DNA of 64,000 bases from Incurvaria masculella (taxonomy: Eukaryota; Arthropoda; Insecta; Lepidoptera; Incurvariidae), in contig OX335650.1 of NCBI GenBank assembly GCA_946894095.1, positions 2,480,001 through 2,544,000 on the forward strand. Reading direction: 5' to 3'. A model generated the notes under the pieces. The model searched no databases, was not told the origin of the DNA, and saw only the letters and a list, made by a program, of their open reading frames with translations. Positions 19,101-22,897 of this stretch are shown here, piece after piece. Within the stretch, counting starts at the first letter, position 1. Every line of letters starts with the position of its first letter. A program made the position numbers and the translations under genes.

Positions 19101-20703
19101 CTAGACACTTATAAAGTAGTTCTCAAAAAAAAACATTTAATATACTCACCGACACGTTCTCCATTATGTGAAGTGGAATCCGCACTGACATAAAATATAA
19201 GTAGTAGATCATTACTACCACTATACGTTGCTAAACTTGTCGAGACATGTCACGGATATTACATGCTCACATTTCTTCCCGAATGAACAAACACGAAGAA
19301 CATGAAATATTTGAGCCCGCTAAGCAATCTAAGGGCCGAGTGCACGAAAGGAACAAAAATCAAAATCAACGTCAACGTACGATTAAACACGTCACTTTGT
19401 ATGAAAAGCATGGAAGGGACTCCATGCGGTTTACTATAAGTGACGTGTTTTAACATTGATTAACTCGGCCGTCTCTTCGTGCAACCGGGGCTAAGTAACT
19501 AACAAGTACATCAACGCAATTTCGAACGGAATCAAATCATAGGAACAGAGCTAACGAAATGGGACAACAGCATCATGCTACACGTTTGCGTTGAAATCGT
19601 GTAACTTCGCCTCGCTTCACGTTCGCGAAAAACAGGCAAACATACCCATATTTACGGATACCTCATCATTTAGGTTTTTTATTAATGTTAAGATGATTTT
19701 CACCTAAGATTGGGGGGGCTGAAGAACGAAGCGATTAGCAAAGTGATTCAGCTTGCCCAATCTTACACTACTAATATAGCAGAGTAGTGGAACTGCTGAT
19801 GTATTGTGTATTTTTACAGGAGTGGTTCATTGCGAGCACGATGAAGATGCAACATTCGACGTGGATATTTCTCTTGGCGAGTGGCAGGTCCAATACGAAA
19901 TTAATTCGACCTCGGATGTCACCAGTTTCAAGTTCTCCAAGAAGAAACCTGAAGAAATCGCTGAGTACAGTAACCAGTACGCAAACACTACCACAGCAGA
20001 AGAAGCAGTCGACTGGAGCCGTGTCACCCTGTACTGTGAAGTTACCAGTTATGATAACAAGCTTACATATCTTGTAGAAATTCTGAACAGCAATGGCTTG
20101 GTTAGGTTTATACCCATCGACGAAACCCTACCTGTGAAGATGGGATCTATTCGCCCACCATTTATGTATATTCAAAACGTAAGAGACACTCTACTGGTTC
20201 ATGTCTGCGGAAATGAAAATGAAGTACCATATGTGATGTACAAGCGACCTCATCATCTAAGCGACAGATTCTGCAATGGTTTTGGTGTCAATGCTACATT
20301 CGATCCGAACATTTCTTTAGGGGAGTGGGTGGCAGCAGATGATAAAAGAAGATCGAATGTTACGTTCGAACTTATCGGAAAGACTCCGGACGAAATCGCA
20401 ACGTACATGCTGGAATTAAAAGACACCCCAGTAGTAAACATGAGCATAAACTGGAATAGGGTAAATTTGTTCGGAAATATCACCTCATCATTTCCACACA
20501 ACCCAAAAATAACGTTCCTGATAGAGGTGTTTGATAACACGGGTGCTGGCAGAATTATTCCGGTCGGGAATTCACTGGAATTAGCTCTCCGTTCTCCCAG
20601 ATTCGAAATACCTGAAGTTCAATTTAAAAACGTGGGAAAAACGCTAGGAATGATGATTTGTAAAGTCAAAGTTCCAACATATTTCTCTAGAAAACAAGAA
20701 TAG
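4185..20703 (+). CDS. Secreted two-repeat protein, copy 1, two exons, intron 1 occupied by the Polinton (316 aa)
   Basis: Coding parts 4185-4251 and 19820-20703. Exon 1 encodes a signal peptide, MEWVVLLLLVAASVSSGQ, and ends in phase 1 before GTAAAAAC. The acceptor TGTATTTTTACAG is at 19819. Splicing gives PA-GVVHCEHDEDATFD in frame. The mature protein is two related halves: each starts with C…NATF/DATF then (D/N)ISLGEW and includes EIA(E/T)Y, NRVNLFGNIT or SRVTLYCEVT, and V/E(I/V)(L/F)(D/N)(S/N)(N/T)G. It has several N-glycosylation sequons (for example NST, NTT, NAT, NIT). I do not recognise the family; it looks extracellular. The intron is now 15,568 bp, so expression may be reduced. Confidence 0.85.
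4460..4465. repeat. Target-site duplication AATATA, left copy
   Basis: AATATA directly abuts the left inverted repeat and is repeated at 19773-19778 directly after the right one. Joining the flanks gives an intron sequence that aligns with the empty site of the paralogous gene near 33470-33490, although the few bases around the site differ slightly between the two units. Confidence 0.93.
4466..4536 (+). repeat. Left terminal inverted repeat of the Polinton
   Basis: 71 bp matching the reverse complement of 19702-19772 with four mismatches that I can count. It contains its own inverted repeat, TAAGATTGGGC (4473-4483) against GCCCAATCTTA (4523-4533), plus GCTGAA (4486-4491) against TTCAGC (4515-4520), so the end itself can fold into a hairpin. 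Similarity to the other end stops just after TTAGGT. Confidence 0.95.
4537..5120. other. Polinton left non-coding spacer
   Basis: About 580 bp between the left inverted repeat and the first gene. I see no convincing reading frame; the small frame at 4497-4712 starts inside the terminal repeat and looks like chance. On the minus strand the end of the capsid block has AATAAA at 5120-5125, overlapping the stop codon of the last gene, a likely polyadenylation signal. Confidence 0.7.
5121..5612 (-). CDS. Conserved Polinton protein, possible RNase H-fold/exonuclease-like, 163 aa
   Basis: Last gene of the leftward capsid block. I start it at the ATG at 5612-5610, which overlaps the capsid gene's stop as TGATG and suggests translation by reinitiation. 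The opening ILDLQGF, the central IYCKGEEKVLWIKEM, the NLEHYDCPNLSEI stretch and the C-terminal Cys-rich part (about residues 130-155, ending CALKNVIALKMW) follow a pattern I associate with proteins encoded next to capsid genes in arthropod Polintons. The acidic positions are reminiscent of DEDD/RNase H-like nucleases, but I cannot show a complete catalytic set. The Cys/His cluster could bind zinc. Function is not established here. Confidence 0.75.
   Translation of the reverse strand: MTGDNSIILDLQGFKISNNEFIPKELAIASNNKTQVFLLKSPFPYNKLSFEEKKQVIWLEKNRDILWRDGFMHMYEFDKYVKPYLDDKIIYCKGEEKVLWIKEMCDARNVINLEHYDCPNLSEIIRTYCKQSCEYNCINHKKCCALKNVIALKMWCVDKEIFK
5612..6829 (-). CDS. MCP: Major capsid protein, double-jelly-roll-like, 405 aa
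   Basis: Predicted shell (hexon-type) protein of the Polinton virion. It is acidic-to-neutral and beta-rich with no membrane segment. The N-terminal run IRIPVNQQDLYILPSESSVY and the following IEGVF, then FLFQDIRYELNGIEIDRV, match what I recognise as the arthropod double-jelly-roll capsid family. At 405 residues it is shorter than adenovirus hexon, as usual for this family. Its ATG (6829-6827) overlaps the stop of the upstream 45-aa gene as ATGA, and its TGA overlaps the next ATG as TGATG. The frame is intact. The fold assignment is by pattern only; a structure prediction would settle it. Confidence 0.85.
   Translation of the reverse strand: MSILSITEPQTRDDSIESIEVHTYKPYVNSFNNNDEIRIPVNQQDLYILPSESSVYIEGVFHVYKTGADNNPSKVESFNLTNNPILFLFQDIRYELNGIEIDRVKNAGITTTMKSYISMNEIESKVGIVWGWNVNGIRNSDGRFSVNIPLNKILGFAEDYKKIVINCKHELILLRANTNLNSLKLGEGQYLPDVTISKIIWRVPHVKVSDRERLNLLKYLDKDKTLRMEFRNWDLYEYPLLPQTTKHTWSIKTSNQLEKPRFVILGLQINRKNSGDFDMSQFDHCNVRDVKVFLNSNYYPYDTLSIKFNEEKYSLLYELYSKFQQSYYDCQSSPLLDLIDFKSKAPLFVVDCSRQNETIKSGPVDVRIEIESDREFPEKTAAYCLILNESIIEYKPLSNIVKKIT
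6826..6963 (-). CDS. Small basic peptide between penton-like and capsid genes, 45 aa
   Basis: This frame is short but precisely placed. Its ATG (6963-6961) overlaps the penton-like stop as ATGA, and its TGA (6828-6826) overlaps the capsid ATG as ATGA, so it exactly fills the gap. The product starts MILFNKVVVIRTP and ends LTKENKTFLKLLGLIK. It is strongly basic in the middle (KERRSKKL). A short basic peptide ending in a leucine-rich amphipathic tail could be a minor virion or core component, but no function can be read from the sequence. The double overlap is the main evidence that it is translated. Confidence 0.72.
   Translation of the reverse strand: MILFNKVVVIRTPCISKSQGIIKERRSKKLTKENKTFLKLLGLIK
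6960..7634 (-). CDS. Penton-like minor capsid protein, 224 aa
   Basis: Probable vertex (single-jelly-roll) capsid protein. It is beta-rich without signal or membrane segments. The C-terminal half, with IRIECDIVDGSFSNGRPTHI, then HEFIPNVPPGYRILERP and VYFPVNR, is the conserved block I associate with penton-like proteins next to arthropod double-jelly-roll capsid genes. It lies 17 bp downstream of the protease stop, and its TGA overlaps the next ATG as ATGA. Length fits a single-jelly-roll protein. Assignment rests on motif pattern and position, not on an alignment. Confidence 0.8.
   Translation of the reverse strand: MSITLSVSGTTSELTSYYLPSIELNDVYECGLLYFATFNSIPNIDHRNNKFYYGENEIMEIPEGSYELEDLCDYIKDNIKDSYINITSNNNTLKCSIRCSKTINFKKENSIAPMLGFPKILLKSNITHHSSSPVNIVSTNTIRIECDIVDGSFSNGRPTHIIHEFIPNVPPGYRILERPENIVYFPVNRNFVSSTTIRILDSNNDLINFRKENLHLSLHLRKIR
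7652..8044 (-). CDS. Adenain-like cysteine protease, probably made by -1 frameshift from the PLA2/pVI-like gene
   Basis: Maturation protease of the C5/Ulp1 type. Counting from the ATG at 7951-7949, His28 (GTHWVAY), Asp43 (YFDSFG), Gln75 and Cys78 (FQKNCGHLC) give the expected His-Asp-Gln-Cys order. That ATG leaves out a conserved-looking stretch: the same frame is open upstream to 8074 and encodes LSQRLPRRALTNIDI and then IPYFRGVY directly before it, but contains no ATG. The upstream gene's stop is preceded by A_AAA_AAC (8038-8044), and a -1 slip there enters this frame. The coordinates given are the part translated after the slip. Alternatives are a frameshift mutation, or initiation at 7951 giving a truncated 99-aa product. 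Confidence 0.82.
   Translation of the reverse strand, partial: KKLSQRLPRRALTNIDILNHTKDIPYFRGVYMRNSLPCKPHKIECGVVNLDSTSNTGTHWVAYVKVNNYYEYFDSFGNLPPPKELVHYLNSNNIFYNYKTYQNYFQKNCGHLCIKFLDTFWKTYKNGYFY
8035..8775 (-). CDS. PLA2-domain pVI-like membrane-lytic capsid protein, 246 aa
   Basis: I start at the ATG at 8775. Residues 21-65 form a parvovirus-type phospholipase A2-like domain: calcium loop YNFCGPGT (23-30), catalytic HD pair in KKHDIAYSKY (His53-Asp54), Cys26 and Cys50, and a further Asp in HKADL. Such domains open the endosomal membrane during entry in parvoviruses. A basic middle (about 80-165) resembles core/pVI-like proteins, and a glycine/alanine-rich hydrophobic segment (about 170-198, GILPLIPIFAGL) could insert in membranes. 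The frame ends KN-UAA directly after a canonical -1 slippery heptamer, linking it to the protease. Function is inferred from family knowledge. Confidence 0.88.
   Translation of the reverse strand: MKGKRLIDSIINKLPFELHIPGYNFCGPGTRLTERLVRGDKGVNELDEYCKKHDIAYSKYKDLDNRHKADLRLMKMADIRSKSNKSGRGEKIASWLVKNIMKTKLKVGAGVKAKSRNFSNIIREIKSKLKNSKLKDGKLAIKYAFAVAKKIIKKHKNIKLPRVIAVPKTGGILPLIPIFAGLSALGSFAGGAAGIAKAVNDYKVGQQNLKETQRHNAAMESIVIGNGLHLKPYKNGFGIYRNLSKN
8038..8044 (-). promoter_or_regulatory. Canonical -1 ribosomal frameshift heptamer A_AAA_AAC followed by UAA
   Basis: On the minus strand the zero-frame codons read UCA AAA AAC UAA, so the heptamer A AAA AAC is in the correct phase for tandem slippage, and the zero-frame stop (8037-8035) follows with no spacer. 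After a -1 slip the next codon is CUA at 8038-8036, which is in the protease frame. I see no obvious strong stem-loop 5-9 nt downstream; a pseudoknot cannot be excluded by eye. Confidence 0.75.
8817..9746 (-). CDS. INT: Polinton DDE integrase with C-terminal chromodomain, 309 aa
   Basis: Retroviral-type integrase that would insert the element DNA. The catalytic core carries Asp35 (WQADLVEM), Asp96 (MQTDFGKEF) and Glu130 (SIVERF), in the order and spacing I expect for Polinton integrases. An SH3-like segment with KVGDYVRISKYKGVFAKGY lies near 205-225. The last about 40 residues (YLVEKVLKRKGRQVLVKWLG … SWI) are a chromodomain, known in this family to bias insertion to chromatin. The usual N-terminal region is missing or out of frame: the ATG is only about 25 residues before the core. 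It overlaps the TGA of an upstream open stretch as ATGA. The element may be integration-defective, or use a non-standard start. Confidence 0.93.
   Translation of the reverse strand: MSKKDVVEELHKPVRKNFPRRYVNIYGIDDLWQADLVEMRNFSTVNKGYKIILVVIDAFSKYAWAVPLKTKNKIDVGKAIKNILNEGRKPKNMQTDFGKEFYNDTFRKYMKKYAINHYSTYSVKKASIVERFIRTLKSKLYKKFSLNGNYKWVGDVLTDVISEYNNTLHRTTGFSPSNVNIHNVNTVYANIEKNKSKILKKTIPKCKVGDYVRISKYKGVFAKGYHPNWSTELFKIISLKTRYPPSYILQDMNKQIISGCFYEQEISKTRYPDIYLVEKVLKRKGRQVLVKWLGLPSSENSWIDMKNKL
9746..9814 (-). other. Open stretch between 97-aa gene and integrase, in frame with the former
   Basis: After the UAG of the 97-aa gene (9817-9815) the same frame stays open for 22 codons. It reads TKADVDRLYSKAIKDQK near its end and stops at a UGA that overlaps the integrase ATG as ATGA. 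DVDRLYSKAI resembles the very N-terminus of integrases in this family. It may be a remnant of a longer integrase N-terminus removed by an internal deletion, or be reached by stop-codon read-through. Confidence 0.5.
9815..10108 (-). CDS. Small coiled-coil, fibre-like Polinton protein, 97 aa
   Basis: The N-terminus (MNIDKFGQHVHKRLR) is basic. The central EEASDAVTKSYVDKK resembles the A(A/V)TK-YVD module common before trimeric coiled coils in viral and phage fibre proteins. The C-terminal 40 residues are a continuous charged heptad-like helix. This suggests a short trimeric fibre or virion accessory protein. It sits between the 299-aa gene and the integrase in the leftward block. It ends with UAG, beyond which the frame stays open for 22 codons. 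Function is an inference from composition. Confidence 0.72.
   Translation of the reverse strand: MNIDKFGQHVHKRLRVNSELRKCNELGLYRSDDGHIDVQSVRIKQLLPPEEASDAVTKSYVDKKTEELCLKKELQTKLNYYDKEINAIKREIQILKT
10184..11083 (-). CDS. Conserved Polinton protein of unknown function, 299 aa
   Basis: The N-terminal 70 residues are charged and helical (MDETIKKEIIESVHSVKKKL). A Ser/Asp/Glu-rich low-complexity stretch follows (about 75-115). The second half is the conserved part: TTGLKELLFKKRPDL, then a central YKQILKETNVHRRDFN, and a C-terminal block VYWNDPNELVDRLRLLIAS followed by AGNTGLDNEI and ISILEELRE. I recognise this C-terminal block as widespread in arthropod Polinton-type elements, where it is annotated only as a domain of unknown function. 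It lies between the ATPase and the 97-aa gene, a position consistent with a virion assembly role, but nothing in the sequence shows an activity. Confidence 0.82.
   Translation of the reverse strand: MDETIKKEIIESVHSVKKKLSQMRENQMDHEIVMEKVLKPITAPLNKMAHLSTKINNPSVYEPRKKESFSRESVISKDQSDSSESDKDCEIFESPNSTFIRQTSISSLDSYNDDGNLNNKPVFLETSKQNIPFGVRFEKGQTRIGNKVVKFEDDKLEVGSLKIKLTTGLKELLFKKRPDLRKISDDDNIIYKQILKETNVHRRDFNALKPIKSNKGFKYLSIIKPLFKLDSKKDDLFFGDGLPSMKKIKKSIDLVYWNDPNELVDRLRLLIASRDAGNTGLDNEIISILEELRECGIIE
11162..11863 (-). CDS. FtsK/HerA-type genome-packaging ATPase, 233 aa
   Basis: Predicted DNA-packaging motor that translocates element DNA into preformed capsids. The P-loop GPSNCGKTN is at residues 42-50, and Walker B SIIVFDD is at about 113-119. 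MGRH (134-137) and LNQTYSKVP follow, as in adenovirus IVa2/A32-like and Polinton ATPases. The length matches the family. It is the first gene of the leftward block, 60 bp downstream of a minus-strand TATA box. All key residues are present, so it should be functional if expressed. Confidence 0.93.
   Translation of the reverse strand: MHFIKQPQSLNLDFVFCKNDIIKAKPRHTSLLPNTIRCIICGPSNCGKTNLLLGLLLHENGLKYENVYLYSKTDFQPKYLYLSKVLENVPGVSFFKFKNHDAVVDPMKALTNSIIVFDDVACENQNHIRNYFSMGRHNFIDSFYLNQTYSKVPKQLIRDNANLIILFRQDNTNLKHVYNEHVSTDMSWNQFWGICRRIWAVPYNFLVINKDCERDKGLYRQNFDTFIVLDKTI
11923..11930 (-). promoter_or_regulatory. TATA box for the leftward Polinton transcription unit
   Basis: TATATAAG on the minus strand, ending about 60 bp before the ATPase ATG. 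Transcription would start near 11900, giving a short leader. It is the only good TATA motif I see between the two divergent blocks on this strand, and it could drive the whole virion-gene block as one long transcript, consistent with the overlapping genes downstream. Confidence 0.55.
12617..12652 (+). promoter_or_regulatory. TATA box and initiator for the rightward Polinton unit
   Basis: TATAAAAAA at 12617-12625 is followed by TCAGTT at 12650-12655, a good match to the arthropod initiator with A at 12652. Spacing from the first T of the TATA box to +1 is 35, slightly long. The predicted leader of about 115 nt runs to the donor at 12770. The host gene (near 4166) and the Gly-rich gene (near 19187, minus strand) also have TCAGTG initiators. 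Confidence 0.6.
12768..13776 (+). CDS. Spliced Polinton gene of unknown function with start codon split by an intron, 185 aa
   Basis: Coding parts 12768-12769 and 13221-13776. Exon 1 ends in AT before the donor GTAAGTAAG (12770), and the acceptor TTTTTTCCTGCAG ends at 13220. Joining AT to GAGC makes the ATG and keeps the frame (MSSFKNYFDSDEE). The intron is 451 bp. The product starts acidic and is then rich in Ala, Pro, Ser, Arg and Lys, and low in complexity (about 15-75). A more ordered C-terminal half (about 85-185) contains a basic SLARRTGRGYSKNTLH and an alternating beta/helix pattern. The basic linker suggests DNA binding. It lies 88 bp upstream of the polymerase, so a replication role (for instance terminal or single-strand-binding protein) is possible but unproven. 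I do not recognise the family. Confidence 0.72.
13865..17362 (+). CDS. POLB: Protein-primed family B DNA polymerase, 1165 aa
   Basis: Replicates the element from its ends. In order: an N-terminal C2H2 finger (CEKCNI…H…H, residues 2-25); a Polinton-type N-terminal region; exonuclease Exo I YGDFES (about 360), Exo II FFHNLSGYDSHL (about 500) and Exo III YLKCDVLLLCDVF (about 655). Embedded before Exo II is an endonuclease VII-like zinc/HNH block (CYICENH…DHDHITG…RGAAHAQCN, about 456-489). Palm motif A is YLDCNNLYG (about 755), motif B KLYNNAIFGK (about 900) and motif C YTDTDS (about 1010). All catalytic acids are present, and the frame is open over the full family length. I use the ATG at 13865; the nearby upstream TTG is not needed. 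Two AATAAA signals follow at about 17496 and 17505. Confidence 0.97.
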   Translation: MYCEKCNIHIQKRGYTFHKRSSLHKANCLLSTEFDNVQLIASAFKSRVRSYRINPLSKCITPEEFLSTVTLSVEKLIQISLLKHISLKVNFELFAYFTLLKNEEEVLKSFNSKYLPIFQSSDLQDFYMNAKEKLILKTSEFEHRESGWSLKNISHLEVNINKYNPFRGGSYIPLPQAIRNNKSCLNIKSDDDHCFLWCVVAHLYPATHNPCRVTSYPHYSQILNVDGMCFPLSFNDIKMFEKNNPSISINVYGISKGNEINGPLYHTMKRKSNHINLLFIENGSASHYCLIKNLARLVRKQITTHHAKLFLCENCLLFFADERKFNIHECSRVRTILSQENSYLHFTRYERTQRVPFVIYGDFESVLRRCDENETNKTDRTQLLKVHTPTCFGYYICSSVKPELNKLVTYRGERCVNTFIERLTNDVLSLFEIINTNKPMDPLTNEQSNSLKNAKICYICENHLFGDCVADHDHITGEFRGAAHAQCNLVLRQCPFIPIFFHNLSGYDSHLFIKELASKPGRIKIIPKNKENYITFTKFIPLGEGRFAQLKFIDSFKFLISSLDKLSKSLRTSDFVHLKKTFPEDNLFECIREKGFYPYEYMDTCEKYEERDLPDHSAFYNQLTSSNITNAEYAHVEKVWSTFKIKDLGEYTDLYLKCDVLLLCDVFENFRNMSLKYYKLDPAYYVTSPGLSWDAMLLYTKVKLELVSDVEIYEFLEKGVRGGLAQCVLRYAKANNKYLADYDESEKTSYLMYLDCNNLYGLAMMMKLPISQFRFLSENEIESLNICSVSDKANIGYILEVDIYYPDDLHDAHSDLPFAPEKFTPIGGKNPKLIASLHHKQNYVIHYIHLKLCMKHGLLLKKVHRILAFKQEDFLKTYIELNTSLRKSAKSEFEKDNFKLYNNAIFGKTIENKRKQSEVKLVNVWRDESNVTNKVISANNLIARPNFKSISVFTENLAAVQLYPTEIVLDRPIYIGFAVLELAKAHLYKFHYSVMKPFYGNKINLCYTDTDSLLYHVYTDDFYKDMKNNLSLFDTSNFAVNNIFNLPSVNTKVPGLFKDELGGVPISEFVGLRAKLYCINTSEFDIKKSKGVTASVTKNISKEQYKQTLHTGEPLQRRMLTIRSFKHMLFTQEVNKCVLDRSDDKRQLFKNKYRTLPWGHYKTMF
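17496..17510 (+). terminator. Tandem AATAAA polyadenylation signals after the polymerase gene
   Basis: AATAAA at 17496-17501 and again at about 17505-17510, roughly 135 bp after the polymerase stop. They probably end the rightward transcript. Confidence 0.6.
17632..17824. repeat. Near-perfect palindrome with about 80-bp arms inside the Polinton
   Basis: Arm 17632-17711 (AGTTCGAGTAAAACGG … ACAAACACTA) is the reverse complement of 17745-17824 with few differences, around a 33-base spacer. It would form a long hairpin. It holds no frame and lies between the polymerase gene and the tRNA-like sequence. It could be a nested foldback element or part of the element's own replication or packaging signals. 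I saw no second copy in the window. Confidence 0.85.
17825..18418. other. Polinton right-end non-coding DNA
   Basis: AT-rich sequence around the second palindrome, up to the tRNA-like sequence. The two short frames at 17951-18136 (minus) and 17988-18206 (plus) are the two arms of the palindrome read on opposite strands and not genes. Confidence 0.7.
17983..18143. repeat. Second palindrome/foldback inside the Polinton
   Basis: Arms 17983-18044 and 18080-18143 (ATTCCTTGGCATTTGAAC … against its reverse complement) with a 35-base spacer. A diverged relative with the same layout lies at about 23880-24090, outside the element, and a partial one near 54500, so this is a dispersed host foldback element nested in the Polinton. 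Confidence 0.8.
18419..18503 (+). tRNA. tRNA-Leu-like (class II) sequence inside the Polinton, anticodon loop degenerate
   Basis: Acceptor GTTGGGT (18419-18425) pairs perfectly with ACCCAAC (18496-18502), followed by A. The D-stem is ACC/GGT with GG in the loop. The T-arm is GTGGG-TTCAAAT-CCCAC. Box A-like TGACCGAGTTGG and box B GGTTCAAATCC are present, and a long variable region fits Leu. The anticodon loop reads CCTAAGC (TAA, Leu if in register), but the anticodon stem pairs poorly and position 33 is C instead of T. It is a tRNA relic or tRNA-like element; amino-acid charging is doubtful. No SINE body follows it. Confidence 0.55.
18601..19164 (-). CDS. Spliced Gly/Ser-rich Polinton gene of unknown function, 130 aa
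   Basis: Coding parts 19164-19150 (ATGGAGAACGTGTCG) and 18978-18601. The donor GTGAGTATA follows exon 1, and the acceptor TTTGTTGCAG precedes TACGATACC. The intron is 171 bp and the join is in phase 0 (MENVS then YDTTGIYVNMN). The product has a low-complexity Gly/Ser/Ala segment (about 25-55). A more ordered C-terminal half follows with FIVKIQIHDVGLSGN and a terminal helix DEVLDLAESMISKISK. A TCAGTG initiator lies about 20 bp upstream on the minus strand. The coding stretch is more GC-rich than its neighbours. An unspliced frame would instead begin MCLPTYLND in the intron. I do not recognise the family. Confidence 0.6.
19333..19491 (+). mobile_element. Harbinger-type MITE (about 159 bp) nested in the Polinton
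   Basis: Ends GGGCCGAGTGCACG … CGTGCAACCGGGGC form an imperfect inverted repeat and are flanked by TAA/TAA (19330-19332, 19492-19494). A TWA 3-bp duplication is typical of PIF/Harbinger. A second copy in opposite orientation sits at 59025-59184, flanked by TTA/TTA, and a partial end near 947-995. Confidence 0.8.
19702..19772 (-). repeat. Right terminal inverted repeat of the Polinton
   Basis: Reverse complement of the left repeat. Three of the four mismatches lie in a run of seven G (C on the other strand), where the left copy reads CATGCCC. Immediately outside is AATATA, the target duplication, followed by sequence colinear with the paralogous host intron in unit 2. Confidence 0.95.
19773..19778. 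repeat. Target-site duplication AATATA, right copy
   Basis: Second copy of the 6-bp duplication made by Polinton integration. It is followed by GCAGAGTAGTGGAACTGC, which continues into the splice acceptor of host exon 2. Confidence 0.93.
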
Positions 20704-22897
20704 AAGGGATTAACATTTCAGAGAGTGTGATATAAGCAACTGGAGATTAAGCCTGCTTACAAACTTCTGAAAATATAAACCAATCGAATCAAAATAAGGT
20801 TTTTTCTTAAAAACGGTAAATTTTCCAATTGTGCCTTCATGGACAAATCCGAAACTATTAGAAAAAAATTACTCATAGGAGTCACGAGGCCGATTTTAGA
20901 AAAAACTAAAAAATAAAAAAAAAAAGGTTAAAACATTGTAACCCGACTACTAAAACCTAAGAAACAAGGTCAAGAAAAGTACCTGTGTGACCAGTACAAG
21001 GTAATCATCAGCACTTTAGTAATACAAACAAGCCCCTTGAGTGTCGATTAAAATAAATCATCACTTGCCACTTGCAACATTTAGCCATTCATAAGGATGA
21101 GCCTGGTTTTCACCGAGTGCTGATTTATTTTAATCGACACTTAAAAGGAATTTATTACTAAAGTGCTGATTATCTTGTACTGGTATTGATTGCAAGCTGC
21201 TAAGAAAGGCCCTTAATATATAAATAAACGCGATTAAGCTAATCAGCAGTAGGTGAAAAAGACCCTAAGGGCCTATTACACCAAGCACTGATTTACGTAA
21301 TCCTTACATTAAAGGGCGTTTCTTACAATCTCGCAATCGATACCAGTACAAGATCATCAGCACTTTAGTCATGAAGGCCCTTTAAGTGTTGATTTAAATA
21401 AATCAGCACTTCGTGAAAACCAGGCAAAACGTTGTATACGCATTCAAATATGATGAATATGAATATGGTGTGACTACTTCACTCAAGGTTGGCTCCTAAC
21501 GAGGCTACTTTTTACCCGACTGCGAAAGAAGGAGGGTTATGTTTTTCGAGTGTATGTATGTATGTATATATGTATTTATGTATGTATGTATATATATTTT
21601 TTGGCACCCCCTGCAGCCTAAACGGCTTGATGGATTTTAGCTTGAGAGGTGTCGTTAGATTCGTCTTAATTGTGAGAGTGACACTGGGTATATCAAAATC
21701 ATAAAAAAAAATCATGGCTGATTTTTGGCGCCAAATTATGTGTTTTCAAATTTTTTTTTTCTTGAAACCTATCGAGTGGGGTATCAAACTAAAGGGTTTT
21801 CTAAATAGTTTACAAAAAGGTATGCAACTTATATGTTTAAATGTAATTTGGAATAAGAAATTCCAAAAAAATCAAAATATTCAACGTTAAAACTTAATTC
21901 AAATGATTTTTGTTTACGCCAGCGCGCTTGTCGCACCAACTCAGGTCATATACTCCTCTTTTCACTTTTGAATGTAGTTTCGGTTACATTGCATATTTAT
22001 ATGGTGTAACCGAAAGATAACTTTGGGATGTCTGTAACTGGAAGTGGTGGATCCGGGCGATAGTCAGATAGATTTTCGACATTGTCGGTCGCCGCATAGA
22101 CCGATATCACCATCATTGCTTTACTATCAGCATTCTGCACCTGTACAGCTCATAAATCCATACTTCCGTTCCTGGGGAAGGTCCGCTTGTTCTACAAGAG
22201 TGCCGAGATACTGTGGTGCCCAAAATCTGTATCAATCTGATTATATCTAAAAGCTTTACCAAAGATAAGAAAACTTTCCATGAAGATGTCGTCAGCCCCC
22301 TGATGAGGACTTATGTTACATAGGGTACATAAGATATGATCGTCATCATAATATCGCTGATCTTTAACCGTGCGTCCTTGGGAGCAGTGGGAAGAAAAAG
22401 CACGGCTTTGCCAAAGTTGGGTTTATCATCATATATCACATATTATTAACACGTTATATTATTCAAAATAATAAACCAGGAGTTCATGTACGGATTAAAT
22501 CATGAACGTTATATTTTGATGGGCTTTGGAGGCAAGAAAAACAATAAACGCTCAGTTGGGATGTTACAGTTTAAAAGCTCCAAGGTAACACATTCGATCG
22601 GGCGATTGTGGACCTCGGGCCCACATATATTTGCAAACGATGAATCCAGGTCTCTTTCGCCGCATCCAGTTAAAGTTCTAATCTGTGAAACTGGAACTTA
22701 ACTAACACAATAATTAAATAAAAATGGCTTTAACAATGCTTTTGACTCACATTCAAAGCTGTCAGTCAAGAGACAACTTCCAGTCTTATGAAGTAGTGGA
22801 TATAAATAATATATTCATGGTTATTATGGACATTATTGAATGTTAACTAGCAGTTAGTTTATACATGGATGAAATCCTGTGATCAAAGCGATTGCTA
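20704..22897. other. Non-coding DNA after host gene copy 1
   Basis: The 3' flank is collinear with unit 2 up to about 21514. It contains an inverted repeat with arms about 20991-21068 and 21116-21186 (CAGCACTTTAGTAATA … ) and a related third arm at about 21340-21420. From about 21515 (CCCGACTGCGAAAGAAGG) begins sequence not present in unit 2. No gene seen. Confidence 0.6.

Larger units (their letters stand above)
4466..19772. mobile_element. Complete Maverick/Polinton (adintovirus-like) element, 15.3 kb
   Basis: The element is bounded by 71-bp terminal inverted repeats starting AGTAGTGTAAG and flanked by a perfect 6-bp direct repeat AATATA (4460-4465 and 19773-19778). Polintons are known for 15-20 kb size, AG-starting inverted repeats and 6-bp target duplications. 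Inside are the diagnostic genes: protein-primed DNA polymerase B, DDE integrase with chromodomain, FtsK/HerA-like packaging ATPase, adenain-like protease, and major and minor capsid proteins. Almost all reading frames are open. It interrupts intron 1 of a host gene whose paralogue at about 33470-33490 has the corresponding empty site. The right 2 kb carries nested repeats, and the integrase appears short at its N-terminus, so current autonomy is uncertain. Confidence 0.96.
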
